A stretch of 64,000 bases of DNA from Mactra quadrangularis. Taxonomy: Eukaryota > Mollusca > Bivalvia > Venerida > Mactridae. Shown piece by piece: positions 31,626 through 43,524 of the stretch. How positions within the stretch are numbered: position 1 is the stretch's first letter; every line of letters starts with the position of its first letter. A model generated the notes under the pieces. That model searched no databases. It was not told where the DNA came from and saw only the letters and a program-made list of their open reading frames with translations. The translations under genes were made by a program, and so were the position numbers. The stretch lies in contig CM046303.1 of the NCBI GenBank assembly GCA_025267735.1, forward strand, positions 37,399,380 through 37,463,379, given 5' to 3'.

Positions 31626-33289
31626 TAACACGTACCACCCAGATTTATTTAACGATCAGGGGCGCATTCGTACTTCGATCCGCTGATTTAAATACTCACT
31701 AAGTATTTCTGTTTTCACTATCGATAATCGAGTATTTCAACTAGTAGGTTTAATGTATGTGTAACTGACAGTTAAATAAGACTTACCAATATAGTCCAAC
31801 ACTATTTCAACTTGATAAATTTACTAATAACGTGCGTTAATAAATGTTGATTTAAATAGATTAATCGAAATAATAAAATCTGTTTACATTTTCACGTGTT
31901 TTCAGTCCGCTATTTTAATTGACTCTACCGTACAGTGTCACATGACCGTGATAGGATAAAATATGTATTTCGCGCTTTTCACTTCAAATACACTCGTACG
32001 TGAAATAATTATTGGTCACTCGGGTACAATCAGTACAAACAATGTTGGTTGTTATAGCCTTCATGCTTGAAAACTGTATGAATGAAAAAAAAATATTGTC
32101 TTGATACTGAGGCACATTTAGGTAATAAATGAAAGCAATTAAATAAATTCGTGACCACGTTACTGTTTTTCCTTTCTCTTAATTAAGTCTTAACAGAATT
32201 GTAGGAAATGTTAATGTTAGAGAACCAATCAAATGTTGTTATATTTCTCAGTACATATTGATATGTATTAAATGTCTGTTAAATGTTTGATATATTTTAA
32301 AAACATGTCTGTGCAGTGTGCACCTGACGGATATTAAATTATGTACACATGTGTACCAATCTTTAACATGAGGCGTTCCCCGTTCTATTCAGAGCAACTA
32401 ATTAATTTGATGTATTATTACCTGTTGATTTGTATGTATCGCACATTGAAGAAAGTATTATTTATGAATCCGCTTCTATTTGATGTCGCGTTCAATACTG
32501 GCGTCAATTTTAAAATAGCATGTCAAAGACCAAAGTATTTAAACCAAATCAAAGTCCATATACATGGCGCAAAAATAATACAGTCTATAGATTCGATTGT
32601 GCTTCACATTGATTCACATAGAGTTCACATTGAATCCCAGTTAAAAAAAACATTGAAGGTTTATATTGAAATTTTGAGAAAAGATACGTTATAAAATTCT
32701 TTATGAATTTATCTTTCGTTGATGTGGATTTAAGTCAAGTGGAAGAGCGTTACACCAGTTTGGGTCAACAGCTCGAATTGGTCTATCGGTTATCTTGGTC
32801 TTATTTCTTGGTACAGCTAACTGAGCACTACCAGATGATCGTGAGTGGTATGTGATGTTTGTATATATAGGAAGTACAGTTTGTTGACAAATATGTAAAC
32901 AAATACTCAAACTTTAACATTATTTTTGCTTTAACCGGAAACCGATGAAGAGTTTTAAGATTTCAAGTCTAAAAATGTCAAGTAAAGAATTAGTTACAAA
33001 TATAGCCGCGTGATTGTGATCTTTCTGTAATCTGTCTATCTGATATGCTGGAATATATGTTAGCAAACAAATGCAGAAATCTAAATGTGAGTGAATTAAA
33101 CCATGAACTTATGTTTCTGTTGACTTTTGTGAAAGATGGTTGTAGTATCAACTACTTACATATTTTTTCGCTCATTGACATTTTTTGTATGCATTTTGAA
33201 TATTGAATGTTACCTCGCTGTAAGTTGGAAAATGCCGGTCAGACGTATCAAAGTAAGTTAATATCTGCAGAAAAAAACGGAGAATGTAT
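31626..33289. other. Non-coding, one unrecognised 117-codon ORF
   Basis: The only long frame (32341-32694, +) begins MYTCVPIFNMRRSPF. It has the AT-driven composition (Ile, Tyr, Lys, Leu) of chance ORFs and no domain I recognise. No terminal repeats seen. Confidence 0.35.
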
Positions 33290-34060
33290 AACAAGTAAAA
33301 AATTGCTGCGAAATGCAGCAAAGTGATTGTCACGGCAAACAAAAAAAAGAATTATTAAGTATAATCTAAAGGTAACTCAAAAAACAATATCTTGAATTGT
33401 CATGTTAAGGTTTTCAGTAATAAAAAGGTAACTTGTTATAAAACGTTTTTCCTGTTCATATGTAACATTCTCGTTCCCAGAGCCTAGTAAGATTCTCGAT
33501 ACTAGTTAGATCGAGAATCTTGATAACCTTGGGGTACAAGAATGGTCTGGATCTAGACACCATCTTTATGCCGACAGGATGTTTGGTTTCAGTTGGATTT
33601 ATTTCCAGTAATTCATATTTGCATGACGCTTAAAAAGGTCGGCAAAAGGGAAAACATAGTCTTTCAGAACTGAAGCTATTTACATGACTTATCGCTTCTG
33701 TTCAGTCAAGTGCTCCTTACATTGCGGATCTGTTCTTACCAAAACCCGGGTCGATAGCGCAGTTGGTAGCGCACCGGGATTTGGATACTCGTGCCCGAGG
33801 GGGTGCGGGTTCGAATCCCACCCGGGGAGGTTATACCCTTCCATGAAAATTTGACAATAATGTCGATTTTCCTCCATTGATTAGATAATATGGAGAAGTT
33901 CCCGGCCTTGTGGAAGGATAGGTGAGTACTGGTTATAGACAATGGTCCAGGAAAGCTAGGTTATGTGCGCTGGACGCCGTGAAATGACCTAAATTATGTT
34001 GATACGGCGTTAACTCCAATAAATAAATAAATGTTCTTACCATCCGTGTGACTATTTGTT
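33290..34060 (-). repeat. Dispersed repeat R3, copy 2 (interrupted by a SINE)
   Basis: Inverted counterpart of 12975-13440: TTGCTGCGAAATGCAGCAAA (33302), GATTGTCACGGCAAAC, the AGATTCTCGATACTAGTTAG hairpin region (33491) and TGCCGACAGGATGTTTGGTT (33569). Interrupted at 33742-34030 by the SINE. Homology resumes for about 20 bp after it (CATCCGTGTGAC). Confidence 0.8.
33731..34041 (+). mobile_element. tRNA-derived SINE with 11-bp target duplication
   Basis: Element 33742-34030 (289 bp), flanked by TGTTCTTACCA at 33731-33741 and 34031-34041. The head is tRNA-like: A box in CGATAGCGCAGTTGGTAGCG (33752), B box GGTTCGAATCC (33809). The body contains CCCTTCCATGAAAATTTGAC and TAGGTGAGTACTGGTTATAG. 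The tail is TTGATACGGCGTTAAC followed by AATAAATAAATA. The empty site is present in the paralogous repeat at about 13 kb, which confirms both ends. Transcribed by Pol III through the internal promoter and mobilised by a LINE in trans (family knowledge). Which LINE is unknown. Confidence 0.93.
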
Positions 34061-35040
34061 CCCAAAAGTGATCTGTATAATAAGGGGTGATCGTTGGTCT
34101 CCGGGCAAATTGAAAATAAAAGTACATAAAAGATGCCTTTTAACCGCAACAGCTATTTCCCAAGAATAAAACATGACGTAACCGGTTTAAGACGTCTGCG
34201 TAAAGGTGTGTCATAATATTAGATAGTTCATCCACAGATTAGCCCATACCGAACTGTCCAGAAGCAGTAGGATGTTGATTTGCTATACAAAATATTTTAT
34301 CTCTTTATACTGCCAATCCCTCTCTCGAGTGTTACAGGCAGGATTAAGTGCACGTCGGAAAGTGATAAATAAAGAAAAAGTTAAAAGATCCTGACAAATA
34401 ATTTGTCCAATGTAATTCCAAAGGGAATTTAAAGTATTTTATATAAAGATAGCGACTCTTTTTTCAATATTTCGGCCTGAGCCTTTATCAAGAAATTTTT
34501 ACATGAAATATATTACATTATGAACATAGACGCCATATTGTTTATCTGATAATGACATAACGTCGTCATGGACGTCGCGACGTCGTTTGGCATTATAACG
34601 TCATTTGGCGCCAAAATGTTTACTTAAACACTGTTGGTAAGCTTTTAAAACTGTCTTTAACATATTTGACAAATAGTTTTGGCAGGAACAGTGAGTAACA
34701 GATATCAACCGATCTGCAGGCCAGAATTTTGAATTATACAAAAGCATAACTGTCATTGATCGATATTTTGTTCGATACGGAAACGATCGATCCGATGTAT
34801 CTATAGAACCTACAATACCAGTATTCGATATCGTATACTTGGGTAAAGCCCTTGTACTAGGTTATACCTTACGCTACCCTCGCAGCTCAGTGAACAAATT
34901 ACATTCATTCGCTGCTTTAAAACGTGTTGAATTACAAGAATAAGCATTTCCAAAAATGCTTGAACCGCCGTTTAGCCATGTATACTCCTTAGAGTAAACA
35001 AGAAATGTCTTTAAAAAAGACAAACGGCGTCGATTTAAAA
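34061..35040. other. Non-coding, with a TTTCGGCC repeat motif
   Basis: Around 34455-34500 the sequence CAATATTTCGGCCTGAGCCT, then TTATCAAGAAA, resembles a motif common at ends of dispersed elements in marine invertebrates. ACGTCGTCATGGACGTCGCG near 34561 is palindrome-rich. No gene seen. Confidence 0.35.
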
Positions 35041-35491
35041 GCAAGAGGGCCCAAAGGGCCCTGGGTGCTCACCTGAGGAAAAGGTCAACGGTCACAGAAG
35101 AGCCATTTACAGAGGACCACTAATGTTAAAACCTATTTTTTGACCCAGTGACCTACTTATCCAACCAATCAGACCTATTTGAACAATTTTGGTAGGGAAC
35201 CACCCACGGACCATTCCTGTTGAGTTTGGGAAAATTATCATAAGCGGTTCAAGAGAAGATGTTGTTTGAACTTTTCCTTATATAATTCAATGTAATATTG
35301 TGATTCATGGGGTGGGGTCAATTTTGACCCAGGGGCATAATTTGAACAACTGTGATGGAGGACCTCTAGATGATGTTATATACCAAATATGAAAGCTCTA
35401 GGCCTTGTAGTTTCAGACAAGAAGTTTTTTGAAAATTGCATTGTGAAAACCTATTCATTAATGCTACAAAACAAAAATTATGAATTTATTC
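35041..35491 (+). repeat. GAGGGCCCAAAGGGCCC-type dispersed repeat
   Basis: Starts AAGAGGGCCCAAAGGGCCCT (35043). Downstream phrases GGGGTCAATTTTGACCCAGG, GGGCATAATTTGAACAA and TAGTTTCAGACAAGAAG recur in the tandem-like repeat at 59930-60480. Non-coding. I take it as a common mollusc repeat from memory of its style, not from a search. Confidence 0.6.
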
Positions 35492-36993
35492 TTAAGGTTC
35501 TGGAACTGTAATGGTGACCTTCCACAATTCTTATACTGATATTGTTTCTTGAATCTATACTATTAAAGACATTGAATGCTGAAATTTTAAAGAAATTTAC
35601 CGTTTGTAACTTAAGTTATGTGCATTTTTATAACGTGACCCTTGATTTTCAGAAAGACCGTAAATTGTGCTGGGACAAAAAGTGAAAGAACTTTTTTTTC
35701 AAATTCTGCTGTTTTATTTCCAAGTTTTAATCCATTTTCTTGTTATACAGTCATGTAATGACAAATCAGAGCAACCAGGTTACACTTTGGACAAATACAT
35801 ATAAAAATACAGAGATTTGCATACATGTACCCCCAAGCAAAAATCCGAGTTTTTGAGAATGTTAAAAAATTTAACCTATCTTTAAAAGCAAATATCTCAA
35901 GTTAGAAGTTAGTTGGACACATGCAACTAGTTTTAAAATTTTCTGCAATATTAACTGCCCATAGAATGAAAAATTTAAGAAATTTTACCGTTTCTAAAAT
36001 TTTTTATAAGAATTTGTATGAGATTACTGTACTGAAACTGCAAGAGATTTTATAGAGAAAAATAACGTCAAAATGGTCAATTACAAATAATACTACTTTA
36101 TACAAATATATCATCTAAAATTGGTATTTGAGATGGAAAATGTATGTTAAACTCTGCATTATCATATAAAAACCTTCCCTCCATTGCTTTTTGGCAAGCT
36201 TGAGGGGACTATTTGGGGATTAAACTTGTACCAGCTATGTTTTCTGCTGTTGTCGTTTTTTGCACTAACAGTTGGACACTAGAGTTAGTAATGTTGGCAT
36301 ATTATGTGCCTTAGCTTTCAAATTATGCTGTTTATTGTATTGTTTTTTTTTATAATTAGAATATGATGATATTAAAAACAGAAAATGTGCAACGATTTTG
36401 TCTTTATATGCTGACTTTGGTACGATTATTTGTGGGAATTCGGCAATAAATCAATATAAGTTAAACATTCTTTCCAGTTTATCGATATTTGTGTAGTTTA
36501 TTTTACCTTTGTTCATTTTCAGTACACAAAATAGATTAAACAATCAAAACCCCATTTTGCCCCAAATTCTCCATTTCGTCCATTTCGCCTCAAAATCTCC
36601 ATTTCGTGTTTCAGTCATACCCGATCATTGATCTATATTACTATAGATCAATGTACCCAATTTACATCGCAAAAAAAGATGAAAAAAAATGTATTTTACA
36701 CCTGTACAAACAGAATCAACGCAAAAGTTATGATCCACTACGGCTTTTCATTGTTTTTATGTCGATAAACCATTATTTTTACGATAACTAACTACGATCA
36801 CGCTGTAGAGCGTCTGGTTTCGCCATTTTCGGAAAATGCGTTACCCTATGACTTCTGGAAAAACCCACGTCACGTGGTGAAAATTTCTAAAAATAGCAAT
36901 TACGAAACTTGACGAAGATAGGTTATCGGGAAAAAACCGGATTGTATCGAGTGTCGAAGTTTACCGAAGTTAGTTACAGTTCCAGAACCTTAA
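35492..36993. mobile_element. piggyBac-type non-autonomous element (TTAA flanks)
   Basis: Terminal inverted repeats GGTTCTGGAACTGTAA (35496-35511) and its reverse complement TTACAGTTCCAGAACC (36974-36989) are each bordered by TTAA (35492-35495 and 36990-36993), the target site of the piggyBac superfamily. The ~1.49-kb interior shows no DDD transposase. It includes a repetitive CCCCATTTTGCCCC/CTCCATTTCGTCC stretch (36549-36607). It lies directly after the GGGCCC-type repeat. Confidence 0.72.
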
Positions 36994-38543
36994 AAGTTAC
37001 GTACCAATAACTCTGCGGATTAATAAATATATGTGGAGCTATGACTCTCAAAGTGTAAACCCCGGAAACTGGACGTAGTGAGGCTAACTTAATAATTATT
37101 GGGTAATATGTCAGACTTTTTACTAGAAACCAGTTCACATCTGGAGACGTAATTCATTTTACCCATAAAATATTGTGTTTGACACGTAATTTTTTATTGT
37201 TACAATATAAAAATACACTTTGGAAAGCAATAGAAGTCTACCCAAAACAAATAATCTACGAACGAAGCAAAATTTCGTAAAACACTGCATTACAATAGTG
37301 TGGCCTTTATTTTTTCGCGCGTGTCAGGGCCATCCAATCGAAGAGGGGATTTTCTCTGTTTCCCCCGTACGTCATTTTCAGTGCTTATAAAATCATCCAA
37401 TAGAACGGCGGATTTCCGAAATCCCAGACAGACGTCATTATACAGAAATGTAGATCAAAATCCAGCTTAGACAGCTACGCCGAAAAATTCAAGCAATATG
37501 CACTAGCGTCTTATACTGTCGCAAGTATATTTATTTTAGAATACAATAATTAGCGTGCCCAGCAGCGTGTTCAGTTACCTTGAACATTCCGTAACAGTAG
37601 AATCGGAACAACTTAACCAATTGACAACTCAACCCGAGGCAACTCAATATCATACTAACGGATTGAGTTGTCCCAACTTTGTGTTGAGTATTGCACAGGT
37701 TGAGTTGGCTTCGGGTTGAGTTCTCTGTTAGCTAACAGTAGTTACTGAACACGGGGCTGGTAAAACCAGTGAGTCTATTTATAGAATACCTGGAATTAGC
37801 GCGCCCTATGTAAAACCATTGATTTAGATTCGCCCCGAAGTAGGGAAGTTAGGTTTGCATTTTTTCAACAAATGCGAGTTTTAGAAGGAATAAAACATTT
37901 TACATAATTATAGTTAAGCATTTTTCTTGGTCTTATATTGCAACTGTCTATTAACTGGCACACGTTTATATATTGATATAGATATTTTCGGTAATTAATT
38001 CAAGCAGGTAACTCAACAAAACATGGCTTCGACGAGCCCATTCACGCACCCCTAATTTAACTTTTCGATGTCCATTTTTTCATAATGTGACCTCAAATGC
38101 ATCGATTGGCTTTAGGCAACCGGTGTTGACTACAAATTGCACAAATCTTGACAATTGTCTATATCGCCGGTCCAACGACCGGCAATAATGATATTGACCT
38201 TTACTATGAACCATTAAACGGCCAATGAAAGTTTACCACATTCCAATATAGCTGCAAAACTTTATACGCATTTGTATTGGTTGAGCGTGTAAACAACGCC
38301 TTATATGGTATTGTCATACTAGTGACGAATACAACCTCGTATTACGTCATATATCGTGGCTACACTTTGTATTCAAGTTCAATAAGTTGCTCTATGTTTA
38401 TAGGTGAAAGATCAGAGATGCACGTTTTAAAAAATCAATGGTTACTTTCTTTTTTTTGGTTAATTTTCCGTTATCTAACTAATGCAAAACTGTCCAACAT
38501 CTTTGAATTTCGACATGTTGATATTACAGGCGTGAAAATTTGC
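36994..38543. other. Non-coding, with an inverted CAACTCAACCCGA motif
   Basis: ACAACTCAACCCGAGGCAAC (37623) is answered by GCTTCGGGTTGAGTT at 37708, with further GTTGAGT copies between, forming a ~100-bp foldback. 38470-38543 matches repeat R3 at 12.9 kb in inverted orientation. No coding feature. Confidence 0.4.
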
Positions 38544-39364
38544 GGCATTTTTTTTTAAAAATCACGAGACAGTCAATTTAAATGTGTGTGTCTCTGCCTA
38601 ATAGTAGAAATATCAGTTTGCACGTAGTATTTTAGCAGAGGTAGAAAGTCAACGAGTGAATCTTTCGAACCGGTGCATTGGAGAGTAGTCATACCTTTAC
38701 TTGTTACGGAAGAATTTTGTTGCCGGATACACGAAAGGATTTAACATGTATCTCAATTCCGAAAAGATGCGCCTAAATACAAAAGGCAAGCTATTTTGAA
38801 TAGAAATCATTTTTTTTAAAATAACATGCCAGCAATTATAAAGAAAATTAGAAATGTAAGGTCCATTTTAAGGACATTTTCACACGTGAAAAAATTTACT
38901 CGGACACGAGAAAACATAATCCATTCGAACAAATTAAAAACTGGCGAGCTTTTCACCTAGGTGTAAATGTCCGTCATTTTAACTCTCTTAAAATTACCTG
39001 GTCCGCTGCAGTGATACCTCAGGTCCGCTGCAGTGATACCTCAGGTCAATAGTCCGTCATTATAGTACGAAACTCTTCATAATTAAAAAAGTCCGCAAAA
39101 AATAATCTTACATCTGCTCGATCTATAACCTGGTCCGTAACTCTTACGCTCTTAAAATTAACTGGTCCGCTACAGTTAATCATAGCTTGAAAAGATTGTC
39201 AATAGAACTCAGTAAAAGTAAGAATTAAAAGTCAATGTTACACGATTAGGCTTCTTTATTTATACAGTCCACTAAAAAGGACAAAAAGGTATATTATTAA
39301 AATTTACATTTGAATCCTATCAAGTTTGTTTTCAAATGATAAAGTCTCTAACAGTTGAAATATA

Positions 39365-40234
39365 CTCAAACGAAAAAGAAACGCAGGGTAAACTTCAGTG
39401 GTGATTTATGGTGAATTATAAGAATGATATTAAAATTGGGATATTGATTTATCAAGAACTATCTTTCGTGAAATAAATTTGAAAATTTTCGTTGGATTTT
39501 GACCTTTACTTTTTGTGTTATTCCCGAGGGGAATGTGCCGCTAACCAAGTCATTCGACGCGCGCGACGTCGAGGAGTAAGAGACAAACCAATGCATGGAC
39601 GTCTACAACGAATACCCGCCTGACGTTATCGGTTCCTTACAGTTTGGGAGTGAATACGACGGTTATGATTGCCTACTGTATTGTTAGCAGTTTCAGTGGC
39701 AGTAACGTAACGATTACGCAGGTGTGCGAGACGTATAGCCCTGTCCTGACGTCGTGTCGTGACGCGCGGACGCTCTGTCCGAGGCCGGTCGGCAAGCCTT
39801 CCAGTTTCCCTAAGTCGACGAACAAGTCGCACTATGGTCGAAACATTCACGCCAAACTGCATAGCCACCTGCTGTTGCGTTTGACCTTGCATTAGCAACG
39901 TAATGGCCTGACCCCGCTGAACGTCAGTAAGCCTTGCCATTAACGTAGAAAGTTAAAACAGAGTTTTAATACGGAAAACAGTGTATAAATGTCTAGAGTA
40001 TTGGATGATATGAAAAGATGTGTTGAAGAAATTATCAAATTTATTCTGCACGAAATTTTTGCATTTCTTCGCTTGTATTACGTGACACTGAACGTTTCAT
40101 GCTTCAGTAACTTTTCATTATGCGTTGAGTAAATAGATGCCTTGATAATAATCTTACCAATTTTCATCATCTTACACAAAGGCGATAAAAAGTTATTCCA
40201 TATCATTTTACCCTGCGTTTCTTTTTCGTTTGGG
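39365..40234 (-). mobile_element. Tc1/mariner element, 870-bp deletion derivative
   Basis: 28-bp terminal inverted repeats: CTCAAACGAAAAAGAAACGC from 39365 and the reverse complement of TTTCTTTTTCGTTTGGG ending 40234, differing at one base. TA flanks both ends (39363-39364, 40235-40236). The left arm of R1 (about 6133-6155) is the empty site. Autonomous relatives are typically ~1.3-1.7 kb, so the interior has lost the catalytic half of the transposase. Confidence 0.92.
39523..39940 (-). pseudogene. Tc1-type transposase, N-terminal DNA-binding part
   Basis: Begins MARLTDVQRGQAITLLMQGQ, with QQQVAMQFGVNVSTIVRLVR forming the first helix-turn-helix. The GRLADRPRTERPRVTTRRQD linker is the GRPR-type hinge, followed by a second HTH-like part. 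After residue ~104 a frameshift/stop (39626) intervenes. In another frame IRCRRPCIGLSLTPRRRARR continues the paired-like domain to about 39523, where homology stops. No catalytic Asp or Glu is present. In the family this part recognises the terminal inverted repeats. Confidence 0.9.
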
Positions 40235-40493
40235 TATATATAATATTTACAACAATATGTAATGAAGCAATCGACGATTCTTATTATAGTTAAAATCTGC
40301 AAACTTATTTCTAAAAAAAAGTAATTTCGATATTGGTATTTACATTTGAATAAATATTAAATGTAATTTCCCAAAACTCTATCTATCTAAAATGTCGGCA
40401 GTAGAAATCGAAAGGATTTATGTCACGTGACTTTTGTCCATTGCTTTCAAAATCTACCCATCACAATATCACGGCGTTTAGACGCCGTGAAAT

Positions 40494-41682
40494 CAATTTG
40501 GCGATGTCAGCTGCGTCGAAAAAAACGTAATTACTATTCCAATATCTACGGCGTCACATCTGTGAGTTGAGACATGTTTTAATATGGTCACTGACTCAGT
40601 ATATACAGTATATATAGTCTAATTTAATAAAATTTAAACTTACATTCTAAGTCTTCTTTTCTATTGTCATCTATCTTCACCTTGTTTTGAGCAGACGTTG
40701 ATTGGATAGCTTAAATTATACGATTTATATTACGATGATATGCAACGAACTTGATTTCGACTTTTTAATGCATTGTGAGAGTTAATAGATGTTTCTAGTT
40801 AAGATATTCAACAAACGGTATTTCCACTGAGCAACACAAAGATATATAAGTCAATACACGACAGTTATAAAGTGGACCTAATAAATTTATATTTGACTTT
40901 TATATACAAGCGAAAGTATTTTATATTCAAGTATGTCTGAGTTCCTATTTGTTATAAAGAACAAAAATCCTTATTTGAATTGTAAATATTATGTTTTGGA
41001 ATTACAAATATCTCACTTAGACATAGTTGATGTTCTTTATATTAAGATATCAATGTTATTTCTAAACATAAATACATCTAGACACGTTAGATGTTTATAA
41101 ATTGAATATGATTACAATTTTACAATTAGAATATTCATCACTGACACTTCCAACAGAAAAAATGCCAATTTTTGAATTGTTTTACCGCCTGGTTGTCTAA
41201 AAGTTTGTTGTTTAACATAATAAAGTTTTGTTGTCAAAAACAGATTATGTTTAATAATTTTAGCAAGGTGTATATTTGTTGTATAATTAACTATAACCAT
41301 ATAACCGTATATAGTATTATACATGACTTTGTGAATATGTAAACGGTCCTTATAAACAACAATATAGTGTTTTTCATCTACCGTTTATATGGTAAATCTG
41401 TGTATCAAACATCATTGATCTGTATCGTAAAATTGATCTGTATTGCGTATCTTTGACAAGCTAGATCAAGAAATCTGCAATACAAAGACTCATTACCATA
41501 TTATGTATATAACATTCTTAAAATACAGTACTTGTTCACCGTGTTGATGCTATTTCGCAGATGTTAACAGAATGAAGAGTATTGGCGTTATTCTTAATCC
41601 AAGTGTTATCATAAGGGTGTTCCATGAAAGAATATTTGTGGTCAAGTAGGCTACTATGAATTGCTGGCATTCGATTAAAGCC
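40494..41682. other. Non-coding, no recognised gene
   Basis: Very AT-rich. A TATATACAGTATATATAG palindromic stretch lies at about 40600. Nothing coding or element-like recognised. Confidence 0.4.
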
Positions 41683-42735
41683 CAATTACCAAAAGTAGCA
41701 CTGTCCAAAGACTGCAAAGAAAATAAACATTTAATTATGTTTCAAACATCTCCAATCAGAAATATTTTTTGAAAATAGTGTTTTCGCTTAAATATGTTAT
41801 TTTATTTATTGTATTCTAAGGTAAAAGTAGATCGAAACCGAAAGTAGAATTCGGTTGTCAATACTAAAAATCAATAGTTTTGATCACAGTAGAGCTGTCA
41901 CGATATACCGATTTACCGGTATATTGCAATACGCAGCTGCGGTAATACGTATCGCGGTATGAATTTAACGTACCGGTATTTGGTGATATTATTTATTTCA
42001 TTGGAAAAGCCCTCTCTTCGCAAACTAAAAGAAGCTAAACGTAAGTTTTTCCATTTCATTCAATCTAAGCTTAAGTCATAGAATTTAACTGACTGGTGCG
42101 CGTTCAATTGGGTTATACAGAACTTGTTCAAAAGTAAGTTCTTAAATCGAATACTTTGGGAACGGAAGTTGTGAAACAAGCATGGCGTCCAGGAGCTTGG
42201 TTGCTAAGATGTTATACAGGGTGATCGTCAATTAAACATCTTTTTTTATTTGCAAAACACATATCACAGTCCTAAATGACCGTGTAGACCTAGTGAAACT
42301 AGGCAAGTAGTTGCGTATAAGATTAGAAATGTTTCTGTTGAATACAACAGAGACACAATGAATCTATAAACCCACAATATATCATGGTACGTATTTCAAT
42401 ATACGGTGCTAGCGTATTGCAATATATCGCGGTACGCTTTTGGCGTATCGTGACAGCCCTAGATCACAGTATGTTGATGGTGAATTTATGTGATAGATAT
42501 GTCTTCCTCCAAGTTACATAATTAAGTTCTAAAACTATTTTGGAACATTTATATTTAACCATAACATTGAAATTAACCATAATGTGCTGTTATAGCAGGC
42601 CCTCCCTTTAAGAAATGGGAACTTAAATTTAGAAAGCAAAATGGTTTGAACTGATTATTGTGTCTCTAATGCATGTTATATTTTGATAACTTCATGGTTG
42701 TAGGACTCATTTCATGTCTTCTGTAAATGAATACA
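41683..42735 (+). repeat. Dispersed repeat R4, copy 1 (interrupted by hAT MITE)
   Basis: 41690-41889 matches 49390-49600 (+) and the reverse complement of about 62575-62760. Landmarks are CACTGTCCAAAGACTGCAAA and GAAACCGAAAGTAGAATTCG. 42570-42730 matches the reverse complement of 62290-62430 (TGTGTCTCTAATGCATG). Non-coding. Confidence 0.75.
41882..42469. mobile_element. hAT MITE with 8-bp target duplication
   Basis: Element 41890-42461 (572 bp) starts TAGAGCTGTCACGATATACC and ends GGCGTATCGTGACAGCCCTA. These ends are TIRs (TAGGGCTGTCACGATA type, characteristic of hAT). GATCACAG flanks both sides (41882-41889, 42462-42469). The paralogue near 62.56 kb has the unoccupied GATCATAG. The subterminal regions are rich in CGGTA/TACCG and GTATTGCAATA motifs. 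No transposase. Confidence 0.95.
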
Positions 42736-42844
42736 TCTTCATATAGTCGTTTTAAATGATCAGTTTTAGATCTACATCAACCAAAGAACGAACTCAAGAA
42801 GTAAAGATGCATGCCTTCGCATGAATTGACCATTTTACTCCGGT

Positions 42845-43012
42845 GTAACACCATGTCAACACAACTTGGGTCGTTTTACTACGGCCAGCGCACCTAACCT
42901 AGCTTTCCAGAACCCTTGTACTCACATACCCTTCCTCAAGGAACTTCTCCGTATATTTTATCATTGGAGGAATATTGCCAGTATTGTCAAATTTTCATGT
43001 AAGGGTAACTAG
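42845..43012 (-). mobile_element. SINE copy, 5'-truncated
   Basis: The reverse complement carries the body and tail of the 33.7-kb SINE: ACATGAAAATTTGACAATAC, AGAAGTTCCTTGAGGAAGGG, TAGGTGCGCTGGCC and TGTGTTGACATGGTGTTA. The tRNA-like head is missing. More diverged than the 33.7-kb copy, so probably older. Confidence 0.8.
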
Positions 43013-43520
43013 CCAAATAGTTTGAGTGAACAGAAGTTAACTTAAGACATACTTAAAGGTTTTCAATCACAATCATTTATCTCCTCCATAAACATCGGTA
43101 GCCAACAGGGAGAATCTTTATAATAATTACTTACGCAGCTGTAGTCATTTTCACAAAAAATCACGACAAACGTTATCGTAAGTCGATTTAATAAATTTGA
43201 GGTTTTAAGTCTGAAAGTTGATAAAAATAATTATGATATGATGTTCAGAAAGTATAAGATATGCTGCATAATTCGAGAACATTATAAATTGAATTGACAA
43301 AACATAATAGTATTATAAATGTTATCTGCTCTTGACTTACGATGCTTTTTAGCGTAGGAATATTTGTGAAACTCGCTATTGATATATAGAAGACATTCGC
43401 GCTCGCCTGGTTTCAACTCGTCTTTACCAAAGCGACATTTCATTCTTATACTATCTTTAAGTGTGTTTGTTTATGTTCAAACATTTTCTACAGTTATGCC
43501 CCAGTCCCATAAAATCGTGA
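43013..43520. other. Non-coding, no recognised gene
   Basis: AT-rich, with no repeats or reading frame of note. Confidence 0.4.
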
Positions 43521-43524
43521 ATTG

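Larger units (their letters stand above)
38544..40493 (-). repeat. Long inverted repeat R1, right arm
   Basis: Reverse-complement counterpart of 5627-7063, ending with the hairpin ACGGCGTTTAGACGCCGT (40471-40488). It contains the Tc1 insertion at 39365-40234 and a private 22-bp tandem duplication (GTCCGCTGCAGTGATACCTC at 39002 and 39024). It lacks the left-arm insert at 6373-6580. Confidence 0.85.

Noticed and set aside
32341..32694. 117-codon ORF as a gene
   Set aside because: Composition is AT-driven, with no domain, no repeat support and no splice or promoter signals. Kept only as a note in the region description.
33749..33825. tRNA gene
   Set aside because: A and B boxes are present, but the sequence continues into a SINE body and tail bounded by target duplications, and further copies occur at 42.8 and 47.1 kb. 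The acceptor stem does not pair.
33689..33942. Minus-strand ORFs with GWDSNPHPLGHE and similar
   Set aside because: Antisense to the tRNA-like head of the SINE, a common false ORF in SINE-rich genomes.
14004..40234. 14.1-kb and 39.5-kb transposase parts as halves of one split element
   Set aside because: They cover different parts of a Tc1 transposase, but the 14-kb fragment has no matching terminal repeats, so common origin cannot be shown.
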